From: Vanilla planifolia
Taxonomy: Eukaryota; Streptophyta; Magnoliopsida; Asparagales; Orchidaceae
DNA length: 64,000 bases
Direction: 5' to 3'
Assembly: GCA_023846275.1 (NCBI GenBank)
Contig: CM043872.1
Coordinates: forward strand, 25,653,670 to 25,717,669
The translations under genes were made by a program, and so were the position numbers. How positions within the stretch are numbered: position 1 is the stretch's first letter; each line of letters starts with the position of its first letter. Under the pieces are notes generated by a model. The model had not been told where the DNA came from. It did no database searches and saw only the letters and a program-made list of their open reading frames with translations. This document shows, in pieces, positions 26,901 through 38,300 of the stretch.

Positions 26901-29900
26901 TTTTTCAGGTAACATTTGAAGTCCGCTACAAGGTAATATTAAATTATTATGTTTTGGTATGAAAATGTCATAGAATTTCTAAAACCACAAAAAAATTGTA
27001 TTTAACAAGCAAATTTCAAATCATCCAAAACTATGTGATGCTTTTTTCACACAAAGGAACAAAGTACAGAAAGATACAGAGGCAGGGAAATAACTGAATA
27101 CATTTACTAACAAATATAAGTATAATATATGAAACTCAATTACCACACTGACGACCATAAGAGAACAACAAATTAACAATTCAAAAGTAGGCAATTGTTT
27201 TTTTATCAAAAAACATGAACATGTCATCAACCCAATTACTCAGGTTCTCTTTTTTCGTTTCAATTCTTCTCTGGATTCAACATCAGATCAAAAAAAGGGT
27301 GGCAAATTTGAAATCTTGCCTCAATGGATTACTAATAGTCTAATAAGAAATTGTACTCTTAAATGATAAGAACAAACATTCAAAACCATATCACATAGCA
27401 CATGGGGAATAAAGAAGCTTCACAATTGAAAATCTTGGAGCAAACCACTTATTACCTCTCATCTCAAATAATAAATGTACTCAAAATGATTAAGAACACT
27501 TGAGAAGAAATTCAGCAATTATGAAAAACAAAAAGTGAATTTGATATTAATCAAAACAATAAAAGCAACTAAATAATGAAAAAAAATGGCTAGCAAACCA
27601 GTGTATTATCAAGAAGGAATATTCAAAAGTTGTACTACTAAAGCTAACAGAAAATTAAGTCAACTTCAGGTTATCAAGAGAAAGCATAACATGGAATTAG
27701 AACAAACCCAGTATAATAATTCCGTGGGAGATAAACATCTTTTATAGGACCAAAGCGTTCAAAGGGGATCCTCAAATCCTCTGGCCTGTAACAAAGAATG
27801 TATACACATCAAGTAAGAGACAGATCACGGAGTTTCACCTGATCACAGAAACCAATAGTGTAATTTAACAGCCATACAATTCTACAACACAAGATTTGAC
27901 ATATTCTATAACCATTTTACCATAAAAGTCAACATACAGAAGGTCAACAGGAATAGCATATGCAAAAAACAGCTAAAAAAAGCAATTGTAAAGTAACTTG
28001 TGAACAAACATCATAAATTATCCATATGAACATCATAACTTAAAACACATGTATTAAAAAAATACCATTAGGTACAAATATAAGCAATATGACATTAAAC
28101 ATTGGAAACCTTTGTATCCATTTAAGCACACTGAAAATCATAGGATTGTCAATCATGCCACATCATTAATTTCAGAAAACTTAAGATAAAGTAGAGATGA
28201 AGTTATCAGGCATGAAGAAACTTCAAGTTAAATAAGCCAATAAATACACGATGTTAATTAACATGCGCCTAGCAAGGTAACAAATGACTGATAGAAGGTG
28301 AAAGAAAATGAAAACTCACGAGGATAATTCAAAGGGTCAAATTATGGGGATTTACTTAGCCAGAAGAGTTAAAAGTAGCTGAGATGGATGTATTTTATAG
28401 AATGGCAAATGTAGGAAAAGAGATTGCAATGAGGAGAAAGACATGAAATAAAGTTTCACAAGGAAACCCTTTAAATGGGGTAAAAAAAATAACAATGTTA
28501 AGCATCGAATAATCCAAAATGAAGTGAGAGTATCATGAAAGCTTGTGTCGAAGAAAAGGAATGGAGAGTGGTTCTTAGATGCTCTGAACACTAAGAAGAA
28601 TGTCGATAAAGCTGCTAGTTGATTTCTCTAACCTTCCTACCCCAAGTGACTTTCTCACATCTCCTTTTGGTGCAAAAAGTCCTAAAGCTTGACGGGATGT
28701 GTAAAGATTTGCACAAGTGCTGATCATAAGACGTGCCCAAGGGTGGCCTTAGAAATAGTATAATAGACCTCCTCTCCTAACAAATGATGTCATAAGAGAT
28801 ATTGAAGCTACATTTTGAATGTATGTGGCTTCTTGAATATCGTCCAACGTTCCTATTATCACATTGCTCGTAGATCGATAAATGAAGTGTCATGTGATAG
28901 TCGTCCCCACCTTCTTGGTCCATCCTTGCATACCCAAATTGTTCTTGCCACATGAGAATGGCTTGTCCTGAGGGTTTAGCTATCAAGAAAATCTCATTTA
29001 CAATGCAAAATCAACAACTCTAAGAGAGGGAAGCAGGAGAATCAGAGAAGAATCTCAGGAGAAAGGGAATTTTCAACTCCCTTGCTAAGTCGAGTCGAAC
29101 ATAACTTGTGTCGTTACACAAGTAGAAAACCATCAGGAAACAAAAATTCAAGGTGTATTTGGCTGATAACATGAGTGTAATGGTTAGAGAGTCAAATGGT
29201 GTCCACTGTGTAAGAATCAGAATAGGGTCAAAATTATTTCGCCCTAGTGATTTGCAATAACTAATAATTGCAAACGATTACGCCCACTTCGAGCTATATT
29301 CTAGGTCTTGATACTTTCTCATCACTTCTTTACAAGTACAAATCAGTCCTAAACAAATTCAACATCAACAATGACTAATGTTGAAATAGACCCTCCTATA
29401 TCTATTTCTTAGAAAGCGATACCAATACCCAATAGATTAATTAATACCCATACAACACTTGGACTTGGCCTGAACAAATTTCAGCAGTCCTCATCGCTTT
29501 CTACTGTTATAGAAATATATTCTTCTCCTAGGCTTCTCTTTCACACATCCAACAGGAGTAAGTTATCGTCTAAATATGGTCTCAATTTAAGTCCCAAAAA
29601 ATATTTACCCAATACAAGGAAAAGTTTTTATCTATCAGAAACTATCAGATCGTTTTTATAAATCCATTTATCTCCTTCAGTTTGTACGTAACAAAGAATT
29701 AAAAGAAGACTGGTCAACCCCCGAAGATTGAAGGAAAACACAAACATCAAACAAAACTTTTAGGAGAAGTATATCAACTAGCAGAAAACCACGTAATAAA
29801 ACAAAACTACAATTACATGTGCGAGCAAGTTTGACTGGAGGGAGCATAAAACCCATTAAGTAATAAAGTACAGTCAAACCCTAACCCTAAGAAAAGAGAA

Positions 29901-30107
29901 TGAGAGCGGAGAAGACGTTTCAGACCTAGCATCGAGAGAGATGTTACGGATGAGTAGACCCGAGGGCGGGCCGCGCCGGTCACGGAAGCTGCGGCCTCCA
30001 CCACCACGGTAGCGGTCGCGGGGGTCGTCATATCGCTTCCGGCGAGGGGGACTACGGCTGTAGCGGCGTGGACTATAACTGCGGCTCCGACTCCGGTACC
30101 TTCCCAT
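23902..30107 (-). CDS. Serine/arginine-rich SC35-like splicing factor (SCL30/SCL33 type), 6 coding exons
   Basis: Plant SCL proteins are nuclear SR splicing factors that act in spliceosome assembly and splice-site choice. Exons in transcript order: 30107-29926, 27785-27708, 26210-26046, 25967-25900, 25763-25727, 24052-23902. They sum to 681 nt (226 aa plus stop). The short N-terminal extension, rich in R, S, Y and P (residues 1-49), is the feature separating SCL proteins from classical SC35. One RRM follows, with RNP2 LLIRNI (51-56) and RNP1 RGFGFVKY (90-97), running to IVFAEENRK. The C-terminal part has scattered RS and SP dipeptides, such as SYSRSPSPQH, and ends RSPRSRSYR. Introns 1 and 2 are long (2.1 and 1.5 kb), as expected for SR genes, which often retain or splice alternative segments there. 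Which SCL paralogue this is cannot be decided by eye. Confidence 0.9.
26211..27707 (-). other. SCL intron 2 (1.5 kb), inside the RRM
   Basis: The donor is GG|GTTTGT and the acceptor TTGAAG. The intron interrupts the RRM between YYTG and EPRGFGF. It includes a possible tRNA-derived SINE fragment near 26690-26790. Confidence 0.75.
26690..26790 (+). mobile_element. Possible tRNA-derived SINE fragment
   Basis: TAACTCAATGGTTAAG (26703-26718) resembles a Pol III box A, and ATCGAGTCC (26738-26746) resembles part of a box B. They are about 20-25 bases apart. No acceptor stem can be drawn, so this is not a functional tRNA. Target-site duplications were not found. Confidence 0.28.
27786..29925 (-). 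other. SCL intron 1 (2.1 kb)
   Basis: GTCTGA donor and TTACAG acceptor. It carries two telomere-type repeats close to the donor (29876-29890) and a perfect small hairpin at 29104-29123. A GC-richer patch at 28600-29350 has short open frames without family signatures. Confidence 0.75.
29876..29890 (-). promoter_or_regulatory. Interstitial telomere-type repeat (telo-box)
   Basis: AAACCCTAACCCTAA on the plus strand, 36 bp into intron 1 of the SCL gene. Telo-boxes of the form AAACCCTAA are known near the 5' ends of plant genes for translation and growth. A regulatory role here is inference. Confidence 0.45.
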
Positions 30108-30183
30108 GGCAACAATACAGAACGAGAAAAAGCGGCGACGCGAAGAGAGGAACGATGTGCAGGAAACAAGATGAGGTTTGGAT

Positions 30184-30189
30184 TGGGCC
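30184..30189. promoter_or_regulatory. Site II-type element (TGGGCC) in the SCL promoter
   Basis: TGGGCC lies about 80 bp upstream of the SCL start codon. This core is bound by TCP factors in many plant genes active in dividing cells. Its use here is inferred from position only. Confidence 0.4.
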
Positions 30190-32859
30190 GCAGTAGCCCT
30201 AAATAAAGAAATTAAATAAATAAATAAATGTACATAATTTCTCAACAAGTATACATTAAAGATGTACTAAAAATATCTAACTTTACACATTAAAATTATT
30301 TAACAAACTAGAACTTTAAGCTCACTAAATAACTTTAAAAAATAAAAATTTAATAAATTTGATGAATTCAACATAAATTATAGATTAAGTGTTTATATTA
30401 CTTTATTTTCATAATAATTCAATGCTTACTTTGTCATATATAATACTTTTTATAGTTTGTATATATTAGTATTATTGATTACTATGAAAAAGATAAGTTA
30501 TCTATCTTGATAAATATATTAAATAAAAAAACTAAAATCATAAATTAATTATCACAAAAAAAGAAACTTATAAAAAAAATTAAGATTTTTTTCTTTTTAT
30601 GATCATATATCTCATCATGATATTTAAATAAAAAATTATATTATTTTGTTTCTTGTAATCTGCATATTATTTTTTTCTCATAAAAAATTGAAGACAATAA
30701 ACACTTCAATTATTTTTTATTCATAAGAGAAGTTTTGCAATTCATAATAAACTTAGAAAAAAAATCATGCTATGATATGTTGATTAAGAAAGAATTATTC
30801 ATATAATAACTCATCTAAAGATCTAAAAATATTTATATATTCATATGTTGAGATCATCAAGAAAGGTAAAAATTGTCCTTATATCATTTTAATATCAAAT
30901 TAATTTCTTACTATTAGATATATATAATTTCTCACTTAGCAATCTATATTTGATAAGAAGCATGTAAAGTTTAAAAAATGAATGTCAATTGATAATGTTT
31001 GAAGTGATTACAATAATGTAGGATGTCATTTCTATCATATTAAAGTAGACCTCATTAGAAGATAGGATAATATAAAATTTTCTTTATGATAAATCATATT
31101 TTTCTTGTTTATATGTTATACTTATTATGAGTTTACAATTTTAATATATTAAAATTTTTTTTAGATCATAACAAAACAATATTATTTTGATACATCTCAA
31201 AAAATGTTACAAAAGTAATTTAAATTTGTCACCAAATATGTTTTTAAATAGAGCTTTGTAAGAGTTTTTTTTTTCTGAAAAGCTTTGGCATCTATTTTGC
31301 AAAAACATTTTGTCGAGAAAGGAGAGAGGTTGAGAGCTAATTGCAAGAATTGTGCAGTTGTTTCAAAAGGTAGAAGCAATGGTTTTCAAAAGGAAGTATG
31401 ACTGAAAATAGAAATCTCGACATTAACTCTGCAATTGTTGGAAAGAAAGCTAGTATTTTTTTATGATGTCATTGTCTTTTCAAGTAAATGAAGAAAGAGT
31501 AGTGCAAATATTTGTGAAGTTGTAGTTCTAGTTTTCTTAAAAGAAAATAATTGAATTGTTGCTACTATTAAAGCTACTATCGAGGATAATCCAATGAAGC
31601 AACTTGCTAAACTTGAAGATATGAGAAGATATATGAGTAAGGTTCGAATACTGTGAGAAAAAATGACTACTAGGAAGAAACTCTATGAAAAATTTTGTTT
31701 CTCCTAAAGCTTGGCATATTTTTTTTCCTTGTTTGGATAGCTATGGGTGTTTATATTTTCAAAGCAAAGAGAAAGAGTTTTAATAAAGAAGGTCAAAAAT
31801 GTTGAGATGTAAGCACACAAACTAAAAAGAAAAGCCAATAAGCTACTAAAGAAAGAATTCACTTGAGAGACTATTTCTCTAAACTTCACCTACAATGTTG
31901 ACACTTAATAAAGATGACATGAGATAATCATATCATTTCCTTATACTTATATAGATGAAATGATTAACATACTATCAAGAGTAAAAATGTTTTCAATGAT
32001 TGACTTGAAAAATTTATCCTATCAACCAAGAATGTAAGAGTGAGTAGAATGCCACTTTAAAAAAATGGTGAAATAAGTAATTATACTTAGGATTTATGAT
32101 ATAAAACAATTTTTTGTATTTTTCATCCCTACATGAACGGATTTTGGTTATTGCTTATAACATTCCTAATAGTGGCAAATATTGATTGTTAATTTCTCTC
32201 TTGAATAGTGAATCAAAAGCTCGATAGTTCAAATAGAATTTAGTTTATAATGGGAAAAGGTTTGGAAGCTGGAGAATGACCTTGACTAAGATCATATGAT
32301 TCCAATATCGTAAATCACTCGTGTTGACTACTAGTCTTTGATTATCAAATATGCATGACATTGAATGACAATTTCCTTGTTTTGAGTCATAATAATTTTT
32401 AAAAAGGCCAAGTTAGGTGAATGCATAAGTTGATCTTATATTAGGTTATGATATCATACAATCACATGGTAGGACATGTTAATGTATCTAAAATGATAAA
32501 AAAAACCTTTAAAATCCCTATAGAATTATAATAATTATTTAGTTATTTTAATAAATCTTTTTGTCTTAAAGCATGATCATGGTTGGTGTGAAGATATATT
32601 CATGTTTAAAATTTGGTAGAATTTGAATTTTGTTTGGAATATAATCCACACGATAATTTGGATTCATTTTGAAAATTCAGCTGAAACGAAGATCAAAGTT
32701 AGAAAATTTGGCCCAAACCATGATAGAATTTAGTTTGGCAACTTGAACCAAGGTTGAAGATAGACCTAGTTTAAAGATTTAGCCCAATATATAATTTGAG
32801 ATATAGTGTAACCATTTGGTCCACACTAGGAATTGAATTTATCACAAAAGTTTTACGCC

Positions 32860-33130
32860 CGATCCAAGTTGAACAGATTTGATGAGAGAATATGATGCCC
32901 ATCAAATACTAGATTTGACTTGAGAATATATACATATGATATGGGACCAAGACAAACATAATGTTTTGGATTTGGTTTGATAGATTTAATGTGAGAACAT
33001 GATTCACATCAGGCTTTAGATTTGACTTAAGAATTTAGTCTAAGCCGAGTTCAATAGTCTTGATATGAAGATACTACGCACATGATGCATCAAATTTGAC
33101 TACAGAAATTGGCCCAAGCCATGACTTGTG
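32860..33130. repeat. Degenerate tandem repeat of about 74-107 bp
   Basis: Three diverged copies of a block beginning CAGATTTGATGAGAGAA, TAGATTTAATGTGAGAA and TAGTCTTGATATGAAGA start near 32874, 32981 and 33055. Each is followed by an ATTTGACTT-like word. The third spacing is shorter, so the array is irregular and old. Confidence 0.45.
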
Positions 33131-33420
33131 AATTCAACTAGTCTATTTGGATGGATCAGAATTGACTTGGGAGAATTTTGTCAAGTTAGATCTCAATGTG
33201 TCTCAAACCTGAAATTGATGCCCCTCCTTTGAATTGGGTTCGAGCACAAATTTGTCCTAAACAAGATTAGAATTTATGGATCATGACAAAGGATTAATGG
33301 GAACTGGGAAAGGAGCTCAATTCAACGTTCAAACAACGGCATTAGCTCTTATGGTTCAAGCTTTGGAGCTTCTCTTTTGTACCTATAATCAATTCCCAAC
33401 CACCAAAGAGAGATTTGTAC

Positions 33421-35304
33421 CTAGCTTCTCCTTGCAGCATAAACCAAGGAGACAACAGCGAAGGCAGCAGTCGCTGCAGGACAAAGCCACTTCAAAACTC
33501 CACCTTGGCTCTTCTCCGCTTCTTCCACAGACAATTGTAAGACCTCCATGTCTCTGTTCATATCCTCGTCCTTTGTTACTCTTCTCATCAGAGCCACTTT
33601 GATGGCCTTCAGCTCCTCCACAAACGGCTGCAGCGTTCCATCGTCGTCCAATTCAAATCCAGACTCATCTTTCTTCTCTTCTGTTCTCAAATGACCCAGC
33701 GCGACCTCTTCAGCAGTCTCCTTCAAAAGCGACAGGGCCCGCTCTGAGGCCATCTCCAAAACCTTAAGCTTCTTCTCAAGGGAAGCCTTTTTGGACGTCA
33801 AGGAATCAACAAGACCCTGTTTTTCGTCGTTCGCTACGAACATGCTATTGAGCGCATGCTTTTCCTCTAAGTTGGCTTTCATTAGTTCATCAACTTGTAA
33901 TCGGAGAGCAGAAACCTCCTCAGCTTTATGATTCAGCTCTTTCTGAGCGGAGACGAGCTTGGCTTCCATAACGGAGCTTCTTTCTCTGAGAGAATGGTAG
34001 CTTGCATTTTGAACACTCATTGAATGGAGAACTTCGGCGATTTCTTTAAGGTCATTGACCTGTAATGTCAGCTGTCTCACCATTAACATGGACGCATTTT
34101 GTATTGCAGAAGTTTCTTTCCTCGCTTGGCTTAACTCAACCCGAGTTCTTTCGAGTTCTTCCTCAAGTTTTACATTGCTCTTCTCAACATCTTCGAGACA
34201 GGAGATCAATTTCTCCTTCAGCTCATCGAAACAAGCCTTCAAGGAATCAACTTCCTTCAGCAGCGGGCAACTAATTTCCTCGAGGGGAACTACTACATCA
34301 ATTTCTTCTAAAGTCGAGAGCTTTGCAACGCTTGCTATATTTTCTGCCTCCAAATGCATCTTTTCCGACTCTTTTCTTCTGTCAAGCTGCTCCAACTCAG
34401 TCACTAACTTCTCCGCCGAACTACTATCAACCAAGCAATTCACTACTTCGGCATTATCTTTCTTCAGCTCATCAAGATGACCCTGCATTGAACTAACTTC
34501 ACTCTGTAGTTTGTTTCTAATTTCCTCGAGTTGAAGGCACCTTTCTTCTAAAGTCGAGAGCTTTTCAGCATTTGCTTTAATTTCTGCCTTTAAAGTCACC
34601 ATTTCCGACTCTTTGCCTCTTCTCATATCCTCCATCTCCGCCGTTAACTTCGCCATCAAATGTGTTCTGTCTTGAAGGCAAATCCCTAACCGAATATTTT
34701 CATCCTGGACAGACTGAAGTTCTTGCGCTTTCTTCAACTTATCTTCAAGCATTCGACGATCCTCTTCAGCGACGTCCCGCTCGGCGTTCGCCTGCTCAAA
34801 TCCTTGCTCCGTTTGCAGAACTCGTTTTTCCAAATCTTCCAATTTTTTCCTTTTCTCAACAAGATCACTCAACATCGAGTTCTTCTCCGCTAAGGCTCGG
34901 TCAAGCTTCCTCTGAATCCCCAGCTTCTCTTCGCCCTCCGCAAGAAGCCGCATTTCCATCTCACGAACCTTACAGGCGCCCAAGTCCACTTTCACCTGCA
35001 GAGCCTCCGACTTCTCCAACGAAACATTGCGCTCGGCCTCCATTTGCCAGATAATCGAAGCGCAGCGCGATTCGACATCCGCGACGCCATTGGACAGGAC
35101 GAGGCGGGAGACGTCGAGCTCGATTCCTGAAAGCGTCGAGAAGTCTCCAGCGGCTCCGGCCACCACAGAACGTAGCTTCTCGACCTCATCGACGAGGTGG
35201 CTATTCAACCGTTTGAGATTTTCAACATTGCCTATCGGCGATGGGTCACTCGCCGGCGGTAAACCTCCAGAATCCGCCCTTGTAGTCTTCTTCTTTTTGG
35301 CCAT
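33421..35304 (-). CDS. Tail-anchored coiled-coil protein, possibly related to peroxisomal and mitochondrial division factors (PMD)
   Basis: A single exon encodes 627 aa. It starts with a basic MAKKKK and a short Pro/Ser-rich head, then continues as almost unbroken coiled coil (heptad-rich Leu, Glu, Lys) from about residue 20 to 595. One hydrophobic segment at about 605-623 ends just before the C-terminal RRS. This is the layout of a tail-anchored protein facing the cytosol. Plant PMD1/PMD2, which promote peroxisome and mitochondrion division, share it but are about half this length. The PMD link rests on architecture only, so the function is unproven. An internal repeat of about 80 residues is present twice near the middle. 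An upstream in-frame ATG at 35361 exists, but 35304 is preferred because the decayed tandem copy begins with the same MAKKK. Confidence 0.8.
   Translation of the reverse strand: MAKKKKTTRADSGGLPPASDPSPIGNVENLKRLNSHLVDEVEKLRSVVAGAAGDFSTLSGIELDVSRLVLSNGVADVESRCASIIWQMEAERNVSLEKSEALQVKVDLGACKVREMEMRLLAEGEEKLGIQRKLDRALAEKNSMLSDLVEKRKKLEDLEKRVLQTEQGFEQANAERDVAEEDRRMLEDKLKKAQELQSVQDENIRLGICLQDRTHLMAKLTAEMEDMRRGKESEMVTLKAEIKANAEKLSTLEERCLQLEEIRNKLQSEVSSMQGHLDELKKDNAEVVNCLVDSSSAEKLVTELEQLDRRKESEKMHLEAENIASVAKLSTLEEIDVVVPLEEISCPLLKEVDSLKACFDELKEKLISCLEDVEKSNVKLEEELERTRVELSQARKETSAIQNASMLMVRQLTLQVNDLKEIAEVLHSMSVQNASYHSLRERSSVMEAKLVSAQKELNHKAEEVSALRLQVDELMKANLEEKHALNSMFVANDEKQGLVDSLTSKKASLEKKLKVLEMASERALSLLKETAEEVALGHLRTEEKKDESGFELDDDGTLQPFVEELKAIKVALMRRVTKDEDMNRDMEVLQLSVEEAEKSQGGVLKWLCPAATAAFAVVSLVYAARRS
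34270..34570 (-). repeat. Internal 240-bp (80-codon) repeat in the coiled-coil gene
   Basis: The 23-base word beginning TTTCTTCTAAAGTCGAGAG (plus strand) occurs at 34302 and again exactly 240 bases later at 34542. Each copy has related flanking sequence coding for RRxKESE...AKLSTLEE-type coiled coil. The unit is a whole number of codons. Confidence 0.75.
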
Positions 35305-38300
35305 GCGAAGACGAGGGGATGAGTTAGGTTTAAATGGGGGAGGAGGGAATATATATAACACGAGTACGAAGAAGGGGGAGAAGAGGAGACGACGGCTTCG
35401 GGAAGTGGAAGAGCAGTGGGGAGATCCAATGCAGCTGTTTCGCTTCTCAATTCGAATTCGAAGATTCGGACGGCTGTGATGCTTCCAAGTTTACGGCAAC
35501 CTTTCGAATCCTCCGTAACGGTTGGAGTTTTATTGAAATCAAACGGTTCGTCTCCGGTTCACTTAATAATAGGACCGTACGGAATTATTAGGATATGTTC
35601 CCAGTCAACTTGGAAAGCACTTCCCTATCGTCAGTGGTGCTGCGTTGAGAAAGCACTTCCCTCTTATTTAATTTATATTTTACGATTTCATAAGACAATA
35701 AATAGTTTGAACATTATATATACAACTAATTCTATATTTTAAACATCTATAATAACGTGTGTCAAAACAAAAAATTTTAAAATCTTATAATAACAATTTT
35801 TAAATTTAAAAAATCTATATCTAAATATTTTCTAAATTATACATACAATAGATTAAATATTTTTCATTAACATTTTTTATATTTAAATATTTACTTGTGA
35901 AAAATAATGTTTTATATGATAAAAGGATTTTGGTATATAATATTAATTACAAATATTGGAGACCAACTTTATGATACAAGAGAGAATACATCAATGAATA
36001 ATGATAAGTTAATATAATATGTCATATAAAACCTGTTTTTATTTATTTATTCTTTTTAGTTAGTTATATTTAGTAATAGTCATTTACAAAATCTTTAGGT
36101 TTTTATAATTATTTATGCACATTTTGATATTTTTATTATTTTATATAGAAGTATTTTCTTAATTTTTCGTTTTAAAATCATAAGTTATGCTTTGCATTTA
36201 TAAATATACTTTAAGAGCAATTAAGAATAGAAATGTTTGTTGTTTGGCATTGCTTAAGATTATGATTTTTTTTTATCATGCACACATACACATAAGTAAA
36301 TAGCAATTTAAGTTTATTTGAGTCGGGATCCAAAGTATCCAAATAACAATTCTAATCAACTTCCAGTGATATCACCATCCATGATATCGTCAACTTTCAC
36401 ATTAAATCCTATTGTAGGGATTCTTCATGCCCATTTTTTTTTCACTTCAAAGAGAGAATTGTTACGAAAAATGTAAAATATTTTTTTGAATTATAGATAT
36501 TATATATTTTGTTATATAAATAATTTGTTTTTTTAATATATTACATATTATTTTTCACAATATTATCAACATCACCAAAATGTTAAATTTTTATATTTTT
36601 TAAAATATTAATTATTTTATATTTTTATATTTATTTGTTGTATAGATGACAATTGGCAATGACAAAAATTGTTCACCTATAAGTAATGAACTTTTGACAA
36701 ATATTGTTCCATACATAATCAATACTAATGCTCTAATCAATTTATTTTGTTAAATAATTTATGATTCATAATATTATTTTTAAAAATTGTTTATATTCAA
36801 TTAATTATAAAAAATGTTTAAAACATATTTTTTTAAAGTAGCAGATTAGAAAATCGAAATGATTGATTATGAGATTTATTGTATGCCAATTATTTGTCTA
36901 ACAATTTATCTATCATACTTAGCTTAGCTTAAAACCAATAAATCTGATAAAATATATTCAAATATCAATTTATTATGTACAAACATAATCAAAAAGAAAA
37001 TATTGAAAACAGTACCTATAAATGAGAAAGAGAGACTAAAAAACATCATAAATTTAAACATTTAATTTAATGCAATTAAAAAAATACAATATTCACAATA
37101 TCTAGGTAGCACACTCAAAAAAAAGCCATAAACAAAAAAACTCACACACATCATCTTATATAAAATATATACTATATTTAAATACTAAAAATCTTTCTAT
37201 GGCATAAAAGAAATCATGATCTCACATTCAAGATTCTAAGTAATCTTTTAAAGACACTTAACTCTAAAAGTATTTGTATCATAGTCTATAATATAAATAA
37301 AAAACGAGCATATTATGCTCAACAGACAAATTATTAAATACAAGTAATAAAATGATATGAAAATATAATAATATAGCTCATAAATAAAATAGCAAAATAA
37401 ATAAAAAAAATTATAGCAAATTATAAACGAAAACATGATAAAGGTGCATCTATGCTGACATGCATTCAACTCAAGCATATATAAAGTCATTGCATAGTAA
37501 TCATATCATATAATATTTATATTATATAATTTTTTCATCTTTCTTTTTTGTATCAAATTTATTTTATTTCTCTTTATTATTTTTTTGTTCTTTACATATT
37601 TTGTTAGTAAATTATTAGACAATTTACTAACAATTTTGAGTTATTGTCATGATATTTAATGTTTTTTCTTAGCATCATCCTCATTACATAAACCTTCCTT
37701 GTTAACATAGATGCTAATGTTTTTAGTATAAATAATTTTAGAAAGTTTTTTAGTGATAAAAAATTGGATTTACTTTGAGATCTAAGAAAAAGTTTTTTGT
37801 CCTTTATTTTTTGTATTCCACTACAGTGATTTCTTTATTAGCATGGAATTCTCCTATTCTTTAATAAACAAAGGCAGGATTTGTTGTCAAACTACATAAA
37901 TTTTTGTATTTGTCTTTTAGTTTTCAACACATATTGGATTACTATTTTTGTAGATCATTTCATTTGGTCTTTTTGATGCTTCTGCACTTACGCTCCACTT
38001 GTCACAACAATATGGAGCAATAAGCAAGGGTAATTTGTGGCCATTACCACAAAATATCTATTAAAAATACTATTTTCAAAAAGAATAAGTAGAATAGGTT
38101 GTCCACTTATTCCTTAAAAAAGATCCCAACGATAGGGATTCTATTGAAAGTTAAAGATAGTAAAGGTTCTATTAGACCCTGAGTAATATCATTAGATTTG
38201 AAGTTGAATGCTTTAGTCTAGTTGACTAATTCTTCCCTTAATTTTCTACAATTTTTTGCCTCTTTATTACAAATTTGAGATATTTTGATGGTCGTAATAT

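Larger units (their letters stand above)
30108..33420. other. SCL promoter region and gene-poor AT-rich DNA
   Basis: The first hundred bases upstream of the SCL ATG are GC-rich leader. TGGGCC at 30184-30189 is a site II-type element. Beyond that the DNA is AT-rich without long open frames, apart from a degenerate tandem repeat at about 32860-33130 just 3' of the next gene. Confidence 0.6.

Noticed and set aside
29813..30248. Two overlapping minus-strand frames at the SCL 5' end
   Set aside because: Only the part from the ATG at 30107 in one frame is coding (RS head and start of RRM); the other frame is a shadow, and the codons before the ATG are leader.
34055..35591. Several plus-strand frames of 70-150 codons opposite the coiled-coil gene
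   Set aside because: They are Ser/Leu-rich antisense shadows of a Glu/Leu/Lys-rich coiled coil.
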